From Notospermus geniculatus (Eukaryota; Nemertea; Pilidiophora; Heteronemertea; Lineidae), in the NCBI GenBank assembly GCA_002633025.1, contig NMRB01000086.1, positions 658,102-722,101 on the forward strand: DNA of 64,000 bases. Direction: 5' to 3'. Under the pieces are notes generated by a model, which was not told the origin of the DNA, ran no database searches, and saw only the letters and a list, made by a program, of their open reading frames with translations. Of the stretch, positions 39,996 to 51,280 are shown in pieces. Both the position numbers and the translations under genes were made by a program. Within the stretch, counting starts at the first letter, position 1. Each line of letters opens with the position of its first letter.

Positions 39996-40949
39996 CTGTA
40001 CTTCAGTTCAATTATTTTATTATAGTAACAAGAACTGAACAGATACATACAGACAGTACAATAGTGATAATAGAAGTTCCCAGCCCTTACGGGCTTATTA
40101 GTCACTACTAACATGAACAAAGAAAACATTCAGAAAACTGGGCTTAATTAAACAAAAGAGATTTCCGCCGCTCCCATATTCGACACACAAATTTTGCCGT
40201 CTTAACCAGTGCTTTTGTACACAAATAAACAAACTTTTCCCTCGAGTCTTTCAGCATAAAATCCCTGCAAGAAAGTGCTATTTCGTTGCCGTTGTCCCTA
40301 TAGCAGGGGAGTCAAAGGCCAGAATTGTGCAAAATAAGGGTTGGAGGTTGCACAAAAGGCATACAATTGCTGTTAAAGTCCCATTGTATTGAATTTGAAA
40401 AACGCAAACCATCGCCGCGATTCTTGACGTCAGTGTACGACGTCACGACGTCAGCCTGTACTGCGCTCCATCTGAATACATTAGGGCTCTCCCTGCAGTT
40501 TTTGTTCAATGTGTGCTGCCTTGATTCTCTGAAGTACTTATCAGACAAGCATTTTGGGGACCTTCACAAGGCTATGAGACCTCTTTGTGCTCTCTCCTAA
40601 CATTTTGAAAATTTCGTAAAATTCAATACTGTGGGGCTTTAACATATTTTGGTAGGTGTCTATTCTACATAAGAATTGGGAGGACTGCTCGGTCATCTCT
40701 CTTGCGAACTCCTCTTGTAGTCTCGTGCCACCAGACTCTGCAATTTCCAATTTTAGAGTCTGGTCCAGATGGTACCTTTTGCTTGTAAAACCATCATGGC
40801 GGGCAATTTACCGCCGATGACGTAGAACACAATGGACAATCAAAGCAAAAAGCATGCAGCGTGCCAATCGACGTCATCTTCGGAGGTACTCGGCTACATT
40901 CGGGCGGCCATCGTAACCTACCTCTCCCGCTGACGCTGCGTCTATCCGG

Positions 40950-41156
40950 AAGCCTTGGTGCGTTCAGGGTGGGGTTGAAAACTTACCTTTTTAAGAAATG
41001 TCATGGTGTCTAGTCCTCTTTTAATTTACGTTTTCTCTATGTTTTAGTTCTATAATGTTTTATTACTCTACTTGTGTTTTTTTTCTTTTTGTAAGGCGCA
41101 GCGATATATATATGAGCTGCGCCATATAAGAACCGTTTTATTATTATTATTATTAC
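40950..41156 (+). mobile_element. L2/CR1-type LINE 3' end with TTA tail
   Basis: The plus frame GAFRVGLKTYLFKKCHGV ends in TAG near 41013, the usual C terminus of CR1/L2 reverse transcriptases (LKTYLF). It is followed by a 3' UTR with GTAAGGCGCAGCGATATATA, GAGCTGCGCCATATAAGAA and a TTA repeat at about 41137-41155. This hairpin-like GCGC tail plus TTA repeat is typical of L2-like elements. Confidence 0.75.
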
Positions 41157-41295
41157 CTCGACTGTATATAGGAGCCTCGGCGTAGTAATCATCTCGCAAA
41201 TCACGAGATAATTCAGTGATTCGCCGCAGTGAGTGGGTCGTCTGTGACATTGACCGTAACCTTCCGCACTTGATGATGTAGTGCAGACCAATGCT

Positions 41296-41731
41296 GATAC
41301 TTTTTCACGTATAAATGGGTTCTTTGCGCATTATATCGGTGGGATAATTTTATTTATTGTAGAATCTGAAGTTATTCAGTGGATTAAGGCACATTTTAGG
41401 CAGTGATAANNNNNNNNNNNNNNNNNNNNNNNNNNNNNNNNNNNNNNNNNNNNNNNNNNNNNNNNNNNNNNNNNNNNNNNNNNNNNNNNNNNNNNNNNNN
41501 NNNNNNNNNNNNNNNNNNNNNNNNNNNNNNNNNNNNNNNNNNNNNNNNNNNNNNNNNNNNNNNNNNNNNNNNNNNNNNNNNNNNNNNNNNNNNNNNNNNN
41601 NNNNNNNNNNNNNNNNNNNNNACTTTTTCACGTATAAATGGGTTCTTTGCGCATTATATCGGTGGGATAATTTTATTTATTGTAGAATCTGAAGTTATTC
41701 AGTGGATTAAGGCACATTTTAGGCAGTGATA
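41296..41731. other. Identical 110-bp sequence on both sides of an N gap
   Basis: 41299-41409 and 41621-41731 are the same (ACTTTTTCACGTATAAATGG to GGCACATTTTAGGCAGTGAT), separated by about 212 Ns. This is the signature of one sequence placed on both contig ends. Real content of the gap may be zero or a repeat. Confidence 0.85.
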
Positions 41732-42818
41732 ACACCGAGGATGGACAACGTTACAATGTCGAAACAAAATGGCCGACCAGCCTTCACTTCACCACTTGAG
41801 AAGTTCAACCTGCTGCTATAGCGTGAGTGACCCTTCATCAGGTAAGGTAACATGCTTCAACTCATTTTTCTATGTGTAGCAACACTCACAATCCCTAATT
41901 GGTAATTTTGATCATTCAGATCGATAGATTTGAAGAGTCTTGTCGAGCATGACCGAAGAAGTAGATCCCGGAGCAATATGGCGCTGTCCGATATACATCA
42001 GATGTTGGCACGAATCGTTCTCTGACGTTCAGATTGGCAGCGTGCGAGTAAAACTACAGTATTTTGTACCCCTTGCTGTTAGGCCTACTGCACTTTTTAT
42101 TGCATAATTCCCTCCCCAATCGAAAGAATATTAATATACTTGCCTGAAATTCCAATGGAAGACACTATAACTTGACACAAATTGAGGCGATTCACCTCAC
42201 TAATTTTCACGCTTTAAGTTGTCTGGGCGCCGCCATATTCCCCCTGCAGCCTACGTCACCAAATTTTGAAACCCATGACACGTTGGTAGTGACTAGCCAA
42301 TCAGCGAAGCTGGCCTTATTTCGAGATCATCGAAATAAGGTCACTAGGTCGCTACAATGAGAATTGCGTTCTGTGCCAGACACTCGCTCTGACGACCTCG
42401 GAGTATGACCGAGGGGCTGGTTGCGCGAGACTACTCCTTTTATGGACCGTTTTGAGGCATCGCCAGAAATAGTGGACATTCAAATTTCCCGCCAATATTT
42501 AGTTAGGAGAATTAGAAGTTCAATCAGCAATGGGAAATGCATTAGAGGAGATGGAAAAATCAATATAGGCCTAAAGCGTTATGTTTACCACCTTTCGCTC
42601 TTCCCCTAATTTCTACTATCAAATAATGCATATTACGCAACAAAAGTCGCTTGACAGATCAGACTATTTTGCACTTTGTTGCCCCAGAAGAAGGGCGTTT
42701 GACCCGAGTAGATCCAGTACAGGATCTACACAAAATGGGACCAAATACCCAAAAAAGTGATTTTCACTTGCCAAGAGCATTTAAAAACACCCTTGGCTGA
42801 TTCAGAGGCACCATATTT
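41732..42818. other. No gene recognised
   Basis: This stretch contains a short hairpin CCTTATTTCGA/TCGAAATAAGG near 42313-42340 and sequence near 42760-42818 loosely like the CACCATGTTTCT repeats at 38-39 kb. A 21-codon frame starting ATGTCGAAACAAAATGGCCG (41757) is noted but unsupported. Confidence 0.4.
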
Positions 42819-42910
42819 CTAAAGGGCGTAAATCTGAACCCTGGATGTCTGGGAGTGTTCATGCGGCACGGGTCTTGCGCAGAAAGTGTGAGGCTCGCTG
42901 GCGCTCAACA
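42819..42910 (+). mobile_element. Exact 92-bp copy of an internal LINE segment
   Basis: This equals about 44575-44666 inside the LINE ORF (GGGCGTAAATCTGAACCCTG to GGCTCGCTGGCGCTCAACA) and ends at a single N (42911). An exact internal match ending at an N suggests contig overlap that was not merged, not an independent insertion. Confidence 0.75.
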
Positions 42911-42966
42911 NTAAATCCCACTGATTTGAATTTTGTACACCTGGCGCATTGAGTTCTACGTTTTAG

Positions 42967-43161
42967 GTGGAGGTCGAGAAATCCATGGAGCAAGTGCGCT
43001 GCTGGAGCTGCCCTCTAACGGACAAGATTAGCAACGATGCCACGCCCAATGAGAGTTCCCCCAATGACGCCAACGAACTGGCCGACAAGGGGAATGCCGA
43101 CTGGACTCAAGGTGATGAAATTCCGCAGGGGAAGCCCTCAACTTCCAGAAAATTTGGTTGA
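42967..43161 (+). CDS. Possible LINE ORF1 end
   Basis: This frame runs into the LINE ORF2 with a 4-base overlap and ends in TGA at 43159-43161. It includes MEQVRCWSCPLTDKISND and a hydrophilic tail rich in N, D and P. The upstream part would lie at the N at 42911 or beyond. No ORF1 domain is recognised. Confidence 0.35.
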   Translation: MEVEKSMEQVRCWSCPLTDKISNDATPNESSPNDANELADKGNADWTQGDEIPQGKPSTSRKFG

Positions 43162-46100
43162 GCGCTGATCTGACAGCAGCCACCAAACTGGAGCTCCTGA
43201 AAAAGTCATTTTTAGTCACTTTTCTTACTCATGATACGCCCAGACTGAGGACCATGATCTGTGAACATCTGAGGACTATTCTTACATGTTTTACGTACTC
43301 TAATTTTGTTCCACTTGTGATTCTTGGGAACTTTTACATTTTCTTTTCTGGTCAAGGATTACAGCCCGCCATTTTTTCTATAACTATGTGTAGATCTGCG
43401 TACATATACACTAGCTGTGAACTTAAAGCTCTGAGTAACCAATTCGTTGGATCAGTTCCACCTGGTATTCCTGAGGAATTGAACCGATTCGCCACAGCTC
43501 AGCGAACTTCATTCAAAAGCCGAAGGGGATCAAGAGGTGGAGGCCGTGGAAAGTTTATAAGGAACTACTCATGTGTACCACCTGGGCATATTACTGTAGT
43601 TACAACAGCACGTTCGGAAAAAAGGGTAGGAAAATCCACCAAATCTGTAAACAATGATGACCTCATAAGGATAGCGTGTCAGTCACCCACCGAGGCCACC
43701 CCCTTAAAGCTAGGCCTGCTCAATGCTAGGTCACTTGCTAATAAAGCCACTGAGATCAACGACCTCGTGGTAGATGAAGACCTGGACCTGTTGTTCGTTA
43801 CTGAAACCTGGCTGAAAGAGACCGGCAACGGCACTGTCTTCAATGATCTCATACCACTTGGGTACAAAATCCTACACCAACCTAGGCTCCATTCCCGAGG
43901 TGGAGGCATTGCGGTGCTTTTCAGAGACACTCTTCATCTTACCCCTTTTGTGACGACCAAGCCTCTGAACTTTGAATGTCAAGAATATACCTTACGGTCA
44001 CAAGGGAGAAATCTGCACTTCATTCTTGTGTACCGCCCCCCTCATCAGTCAATTTCTGCCTTCCTCGATGAATTCCAGGACCACCTGTCAGATGCGGTCA
44101 TGTCATTGTCCATCCCCGTTGTGATAGGGGACTTTAACCTCCACATGGACGCCAGCCTGGATCGCAATGTTTCTAAACTAAACGAGTTGTTCGAAAGCCT
44201 GGGGTGTATCCAGGTTGTGGATTCCCCCACGCATTGCAAGGGCCACATTCTCGACCTTGTTGCTCTACCTAAGTCCATGATCGATCGTCTATCAGTCCTT
44301 CCCAGTGGTTCTGCTGCTCATAGACTGAATCTGCAGGTTACCGAGACATGCCACTCTGATCACCATCTTGTGACTTTCCAGCTGCAACTGAACTTGAAGC
44401 AATGTGATTCGAGAGGGCCATCCAGTTTTACCACAAGGGCCATTCATGACATTGACTCTGATGCATTTGTCAAGGACGTCCATGAGTGTTTGAGGCCCAG
44501 CGAGTCTTTCCGGTCTCTGTCCAATTCTCTTGCCTCTGTTCTAGATATGCATGCACCACTCAAGCTCATCAAACCTAAAGGGCGTAAATCTGAACCCTGG
44601 ATGTCTGGGAGTGTTCATGCGGCACGGGTCTTGCGCAGAAAGTGTGAGGCTCGCTGGCGCTCAACAGGACTCAACGTTCATAAAGAAATCTATATGACTC
44701 AGGCGAAAGCTACCTCTGCGGTTATTAAGGAGGCTAAACGTGCGTACTATGTGTCAAATCTTTCAGGTGCAAAAGACTCCCAGCGTGCCCTGTTTCAAAC
44801 TTTCACCAAGTTGACAGGAAACAATAGTTTACCTGCCACTTTGACGGGCGTGGCTCACGATACTGAGCTCGCCAATAAGTTTGCAAACTTTTTCAATGAC
44901 AAGGTCGCTAAGATTCGTCATGACCTTGATGTACTCCCAATACCTCCTAGCCGGCTTCCTATCACACGGACGTCATCACCTCCACTTTTGGGTGAGTTTG
45001 ATCCAGTCACTCCTGCGGAGCTTGACAAAATAATTCGAGGTTCCACAGTAAAGACCTGTGCCCTTGACCCGATACCAGCGTCTCTCCTCAGGGATGTACT
45101 GCCCGGCATCACTCCCCACCTTACCGAGATGATAAATGACTCTCTCAAAACCGGAATCTTCCCTGATGATATGAAGTTGGCTACCATAACCCCCATCCTC
45201 AAGAAGGAGGGGCTGAGCATTTCTGACCTCAAGAACTACAGACCGGTGTCTAACCTGTCCTACTTTTCAAAACTTCTCGAGAGAGTAGTTGCGTCACGCC
45301 TTCATCGTCATCTTTCCAGCAACAACCTCTACACTGATAACCAGTCTGCTTACAGACCTGGACACAGTGTAGAGTCCGCACTCCTGTCAATTACTGACAG
45401 TGTGCTCAGTGGTTTTGATCGCAGTGAGGCCGTTGTAATGGTCCTTCTCGATTTGAGCGCTGCTTTCGACACCATTGACCACACTGTCCTCATCAACAGG
45501 TTACGCGATACATTTGGCATCCACGGGACTGCTCTCAACTGGTTTAGGTCTTATCTGGGTCACCGCCATTTTCAGGTCAAGATTGGGAGTTCCCTTTCTG
45601 ATGTACATGACCTCCCATACGGTGTCCCGCAGGGTAGTGTATTAGGGCCTCTTCTCTTCTCATGCTACACTAAGCCACTAGATGATATTTTTAAACGCCA
45701 TGGGACCGCCTCTCATTTTTACGCTGATGACACGCAGAGTTGGCGGTCTTTCAAACCTGTGAGCACTGCCAACTTACTGGGTGCCGTTGCTGATCTTGAG
45801 GGGTGTCTCCATGATGTCCGTGTTTGGATGCTTTTAAATAAGCTGAAGCTAAATGACACGAAGACTGAGTATTTGCTTTTAAAGTCCCCTTTTCAGAGTA
45901 ATCTCTGTACTGAAACTGTTGCCTTGAATATCGGTGATGCTACCATTCAACCAAGTTCTTCAGCACGAAATCTAGGGTTCATATTCGACAGTGCCATGAA
46001 TTTCCATCAACAAATATCACGTGTCGTATCATCTGGCTTTTTCCATCTCAAGAAGATTGCTGCAGTAAAGAAATATCTCCCATCTGATTTACTTGAAACA

Positions 46101-46613
46101 CTCATCCACGCATTTGTAACTTCCAGACTTGATTTTTGTAATTCCCTTTACTACGGCCTTCCTGAGTATGAAATACACCGCCTCCAAAAACTGCAAAATC
46201 AGGCCGCAAGATTCCTCACCAATACCAAGAAAACAGATCATATCACCCCAGTCCTTAAGCGCCTTCATTGGCTGCCAGTCAGGGAACGCATCAAATTTAA
46301 AATTTTACTTTTTGCTTTCAGGGCTGTGCACGGCACCGGCCCTGCCTATCTCCGGCTGCCTCTCAACTCGGCACAAAGAGAAACCCGGGCAAGTTCTGCT
46401 CCTAGACTTCAGGCCCGGGTGGCTCGTAAGAGGTCTGCCGGGGATAGATCGTTCAGGGTCGGTGCCCCGCAGCTCTGGAATGCATTACCTCTGGCCCTTA
46501 GAGCCACTGATGATTATTTGTCTTTTAAGTCTGGTTTAAAAACATTTCTTTTTACCNTGATTCTCCGGGTGCGTTGTGTGGGCCCACAGTGGAATGGGTC
46601 ACTTGAGAAGTGA
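43158..46613 (+). mobile_element. CR1/L2-clade LINE, endonuclease and reverse transcriptase ORF
   Basis: An open frame of about 1,130 codons. The APE-type endonuclease spans about residues 182-405 with LLNARSL, TETWL, RGGGIAVL, YRPP, GDFNLH, LDLV and SDHH motifs. The reverse transcriptase spans about 640-930 with KNYRPVSNL, NQSAYRPGHS, LLDLSAAFDTIDH, GVPQGSVLGPLLF and FYADDTQ. The C terminus has FKSGLKTFLF, as in CR1/L2 proteins. The frame upstream of the endonuclease starts from TTG and its first part is not recognised. An N at 46557 precedes divergent sequence, and no 3' terminal repeat is present, so the 3' end is lost or misjoined. No stop interrupts the enzymatic core, suggesting a young copy. 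Confidence 0.92.
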
Positions 46614-46847
46614 CCATGGTCACTTCCACAGTGGAACAGGGCACTTCACAAGTGACTTGCAACACTTCGTTGGTGAACACCTAAGAAAGTGTTGAATCAA
46701 CACCATAAGAGCAGTCACTCACAGCCCTCTTGGAAAGTGTTGATTTTAACTCCTCAGGTGTTGATTTCACCACTTCAGTTTTTAGATTGCAGAGATCGAA
46801 ATTCATGATTCAAGTTGTATTACACTGTTGAGCTTTTAAATATATAC
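46614..46847. other. Short inverted motifs after the LINE
   Basis: CACTTGAGAAGTGACCATGG and GTCACTTCC-type repeats plus several AGTGTTGA units (46595-46770) form small palindromes. They may be a degenerate foldback element. No coding exon. Confidence 0.4.
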
Positions 46848-47051
46848 CTTGAACGTAGCGGTCAACATTCTTGTTTTTCCTCAGGACTCTTTTCAAAAAT
46901 GTGTAACATTTCTTTCCTTTCTTGTCCCAGTCAATAGCCTTACAGTGAGCCATCTTTCCACAGATATGTCTACAGCCTCTAACGTTTTTCGCTGATGCAT
47001 GATATTTCCCACCAGTCACTTGGAGATGCGCGATTTTCTTCCATCTTCGTC
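46848..47051 (-). CDS. PAN/apple-like domain exon 2
   Basis: This 204-nt exon has phase 1 at both ends, acceptor AAG (rc of 47052-47054) and donor GTATAT. It includes RRWKKIAHLQVTGGKYHAS, CRHICGKMAHCKAIDWDKKG and KKCYTFLKR. Four cysteines in a CxxxC...C...C pattern with the ...C.AIDWDKKGKKCYTF core fit a PAN/apple-type extracellular fold. It matches the exon at 48373-48576 in length, phase and cysteines. A secreted or surface protein with tandem domains is inferred; other exons were not found. Confidence 0.65.
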
Positions 47052-47108
47052 CTTCAAATACGAAATAGAATAAGAATATGAAAGAACGATCAGCAATGAT
47101 CGAGAACA

Positions 47109-47597
47109 GGGAGCATCCATTAAGTACGTACGCACTAAAACGCCAATTTTTTAGACCCCCTCCCCCCTGTACGCACCTAGCACGCATTGGCTCAACCCCC
47201 TCCTCCCCGTGTACGAGCGTACTGCACGGGACTATTTCATTCAGTACCGTACCATTGCGGCGCCACAGTCAGATGGCGTTTGATCTGTGCATGCATACGC
47301 TATGACATGGCACACACGAGGGAACCCGGCGCGGGAAACAGCTAAACTCACAGCAGGGTGACATCTGAAACCGAGTCAACCCGTGTAAGTTCCGGCCTCA
47401 TGTACAATTACCAATATGATTCCCTTTATTTTCACGTGGTATCTAACTGCTTTAAGCAGTTTTTAATTTCCTCAGAATGGTTCTTCGGTTGCGTACGTAC
47501 GCAAGACTATATACGCCTCCCCCTGTACGCATAGTGTGCACTTTTTCATAGACTCCCCTCCCCCTCCTCAGTGCGTACGTACTTAATGGATGCTCCC
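47109..47597. mobile_element. TIR element, 489 bp, GGGAGCATCC ends
   Basis: GGGAGCATCCATTAAGTACG and CGTACTTAATGGATGCTCCC are perfect inverted ends, continuing through TACGCACT and AGTGCGTA. The subterminal DNA is CCCTCCCC-rich on both sides. It lies in the intron between the two apple-like exons. No transposase. Confidence 0.9.
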
Positions 47598-48372
47598 ACC
47601 GGCTTAATTAAATCAGACGAAGAATAACACATGGTTATCTGCGGAGTCCAAAATTCTGCATTAAATATGATATCAGGAAAAATTCATTTCAGTAGGCCTA
47701 GTATAATCTCATCAACGAATTACATTCCGATCAAATAGAAGACTTGAGATAATATTCTTCTTTGGAGTATAAAACAGCTAGAGGCTGTCAAAGAGTCAAA
47801 GTCAAAGAGAGAGTCTTAAAAACGTAGTCCATAAGTTTGTACTGCCAATGACTCATTTAATCGGAGCCTATCACAAATTTTGAAATGACGTGATTCTGGG
47901 TGAAGGCAATTAGATGCATCAATTTTTCTTCACTATCCATGATGAAGACACACATCATAAAGTGGATTGGTCGGTCACAGAAGAGAATTAAAAATTTCGT
48001 ACTTACCATGGCAACGAGTTACTGGAGAAAAATGTGGGAGGTATTTTTACCTGAATGTTTTTGCCAGTTAAAGCGAAAAGGTCGCGCCGGTCATGCTGTC
48101 TGGATACAGAATCAAACGCCGCCATCTTGAATCTAAATGTATTACAGTCCTCTCTTTGGATATTATTTTCCTGCTCGGAGCGTATTTGCACAACTGTTTT
48201 GACTTTTCTGCCTTCAGATGCTATTTAGAACACGGTCAACTTCAAATCTAGTCTTACGTACGGATGTAATTTGCTGAATACGAAAACTTTTAATTTTGAA
48301 ATTGTGAATTTCGCGTGCAGGTTATTATGGTTTCCGATCTATTAAACCACAATATACGAACGGAATACCTAC

Positions 48373-48576
48373 ATTTAATGTAGCGGACATAATCATCGTT
48401 TTGTAGTAGGTGTCCGTTCGAAAATGTGTAACATTTCTTTCCTTTCTTGTTCCAGTCAATGGAGTCGCATTTAGCAATATTTTTGCAGGCCTTCTGACAG
48501 GTATCAACGGTTTTCGCTTCCTTATAATATTTACCACCCCTAGCTTGGAGTTTAGGGAATTTGTGCCATTGTACTG
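48373..48576 (-). CDS. PAN/apple-like domain exon 1
   Basis: This 204-nt exon with phase 1 ends reads VQWHKFPKLQARGGKYYKEA, CQKACKNIAKCDSIDWNKKG and KKCYTFSNG, with a donor at AAAT|GTAGGT. The acceptor is a TTTTAGCAG doublet (NAGNAG), so one residue may vary. KCxxIDWxKKGKKCYTF is shared with the downstream exon. The apparent signal-peptide-like run before the exon is the T-rich splice tract, not coding, since no ATG opens it. Confidence 0.65.
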
Positions 48577-48717
48577 CTAAAAAAGCGAAATGGAATGACA
48601 ATACGAGAAAAACATTATGTGATGACGATATCAAACGAACATCTAGGCTAACTTAATAACCCATAACAGTACCGGGTAACAAATGTTTTAATCAAATCGA
48701 CCAAAAACAAAAATTAA

Positions 48718-49014
48718 AGGTGCTCTAGTTCGAATTGTAAACATTATGGTTTGTTTATTGACATGGTTGATTATAATAGTTATTTTTCCTCGGACAGGTG
48801 GCAGCACAGTGTATACCAAAACATTAATGTTATCTATTTGTATATCTATCTTGATAAATATTCTTGTAACTGAAATATATTTATGATTTTACGCTCAAAA
48901 ACAAACAAAAAGTTGTGAAGGGCGAGATTTAATTCGATTTTATCTGATTTATTAGTACCAGAAGTTGACAATAGGTGGCACACCGTAATGTTTACAATTC
49001 GAACTAGAGCACCT
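48718..49014. mobile_element. MITE, 297 bp, TTAA target duplication
   Basis: AGGTGCTCTAGTTCGAATTG and CAATTCGAACTAGAGCACCT are perfect inverted ends, continuing TAAACATTA and TAATGTTTA, with TTAA on both sides. The internal ACAGGTGGCAGCACAG and GACAATAGGTGGCAC are related strings. piggyBac-type target, no coding capacity. Confidence 0.92.
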
Positions 49015-49342
49015 TTAATTCTATTAACAATTTGGAAATTGTCAGTTAAGAAGTAAACTATGGCGCGTATTTTCCGCAAAAACCTAATCGTGCGTTTTTA
49101 CATACTTAGTGGTGTACACATGTTGAGAATGCGCGTTTCCACTTGATTCATGCATGTTTACTCTTTAATTGCGAACCTTTAACCGCTAATCGCGGATCCA
49201 ATCGGGGATCTAATCGCGGATCTAAGAAGAAATCACAAGGGTAATCAATTTAGCATCATACTTTTGAGCACTACACGAAGTTAAAAAGTGGTCACTTTGA
49301 CGAATTTCAAAATAGGGACCAATATCGATGAACTCAGTCTTA

Positions 49343-49826
49343 AGCCGTTCTCACACGTGCGACAATTTGCGTGCGATTGTATTTTTCTACGTTACGCAAA
49401 CAATCGTACAAATTATTAGATTTGTCGCAGACGTATCGCAGAATTGTCGTAAACTTGACGATAATCAGCGTTTTTTGACGTTCACTTGCGGTTTTTTGCG
49501 ACAATCTGCGATTATAGCTGCGACAGTCTTGCGACAATACAGGTTTTCTGTCTGTAACCTCTTCCGTCGACACCGATAATTTGGGGTTATCAACGATGTT
49601 TGCGACATTGTGCGATATTTTGCGACAATCTGCGGTTGCTTTGCGATAAGTTGCGACAAGGTTAAATTTTTTGAACATTTCCGAAATTTCACGATTATAC
49701 GCGATTGCCTGCAATATTATCGCAAGGTCTGCGGTAGTTTGCGTTAATTTGCGACAGTAGGCTACACCTGCGATTTTGTCTATCGCAATTAAACGCAGGC
49801 CAACTATCGCACGTGTGAGAGTGGCT
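49343..49826. mobile_element. MITE, 484 bp, TTA target duplication, CGAC-rich interior
   Basis: AGCCGTTCTCACACGTGCGA and TCGCACGTGTGAGAGTGGCT are inverted ends flanked by TTA (49340-49342, 49827-49829). The interior repeats TTGCGACAATCTGCG-like units many times on one strand. A truncated copy lies at 31014-31095. The AGCC/GGCT ends and TTA target resemble the 29636 element. Confidence 0.88.
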
Positions 49827-49829
49827 TTA

Positions 49830-51110
49830 GAGAGAACTTAATCCTACTAAGTGCTCATTCTATTTTTGAACTGCGATAACCATTTATCATTGAGAAAGGA
49901 ATATAGACCACAGAAAAGAAGAAATATTGTCTCCTACTTACATTTACCAGTGCGGTTAACTGGAATATCACAGGCATCTGATTATTCATGGCATCGACCT
50001 CAATCACCAGCCCGTTAGCCGTATTCGCGAAAACCGTTTGAGAAAATTATCTTTCGATGGTAATCATTCCGTCAGGAGATACTCGAACGCTTTAACAGCA
50101 AAATACATGTATATTTACGCTCCAGTTGGGGTTAAAAAAAGATGTGGTGATCATCAATATACAAAACTTAGACTAAAATCAGAAGCCAGTGTACAGTTCG
50201 TAGTAGTTTACAATGAGTCCAATATACGATTAGAAACAGATTTCATTTTTCGTAAACCACTCTCAGCAAAACAAACGTTTAAGGGCGAGCCATCATTGTG
50301 AATTTTCATATTGCTTCAATCCAGGCCCCTCTGAGAAAAGCAACAAAGACACCCCCAGTTGACTGTTTTTATAGTCCAATGTGATCACTGTGCTTTATAG
50401 ACACGGAAAATGAGGAAAGTCCCAAGGATTACAGTTTAATTACATTACATAATCGTAAACAAAGAAATTCACCAAACACGAAAAACAGGTACAATTTTCT
50501 TGGAGAGGAAGCATGTAAATGACACATTGAAGGTGTGGCAACAATGTCACAAATCCATAGAACCTGGGGTGGCGAGGGTGTCCTGACATGCTCTTCATGT
50601 ACACCATGCACGCTCAGTACAAAAAGGACAACCAGGAAGTAAAATCCAAATCCAATATGGCCGCCCTGTTTTGGAAAATCTGGCTGCACGCATGGAATTC
50701 ACATGCCGAGTACTCTATACCTGTTGAAAATATTGCCGTTTGATCCTCAAAATGTACCATTTCGTGGGAAAGTGTACCGATTACTAGTCTTTTGTTTCAA
50801 CTTATTAGCTAATTAGTGCGTTCCAAGATACATCTCATTCAATTCCTTTTGACTTATAGACCCCGCAGGTGCCTTCATTTCCGTCATATATCTTGTACGT
50901 TTATGGTATTTTGACATCTTTTATTTACAACGCCTGGCCACGTTTCAAAAATTCAAAACGTTGGCTCGCCCATAAGCACTGGGGTCTATTGTCACAAACA
51001 GGAGCAAAACAATCTATTTGCTTGCGAGCAAACTGGAACTTATTTATATACATTTATATTGACAGAACGTACATATTTTGCAGAGTAAAAGTCCGTCTGT
51101 GTTATAGGTT
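49830..51110. other. No gene recognised
   Basis: One minus-strand frame near 49942-50045 (ANGLVIEVDAMNNQMPVIFQ before GTAAGT) could be an exon, but its phase does not fit the apple-like exons. Nothing else is supported. Confidence 0.4.
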
Positions 51111-51270
51111 ATAATAATAATAATAATGTGTGGGCTTATAGTGCCTTTTACATTTAGGTGTCAAGGCACTTCACATTATTACCCAGCCTAATCCAGAAAC
51201 CTTTCTGTAGAAACCAAGAGCCGCTACAATCCAGCGCACACATGGACATTTCAGGCCAGTTGAGAGTATA
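51111..51270 (-). mobile_element. L2/CR1-type LINE 3' end, minus orientation
   Basis: On the minus strand GTGAAGTGCCTTGACACC, then AAGGCACTATAAGCCCACAC, then an ATT repeat is the standard LINE tail hairpin plus microsatellite seen at 41090-41155 in plus orientation. Confidence 0.65.
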
Positions 51271-51280
51271 CAGAGTGGCN

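Noticed and set aside
48577-48634. Signal peptide before the apple-like exon
   Set aside because: The hydrophobic run is the translated polypyrimidine tract of the 3' splice site; there is no ATG in frame.
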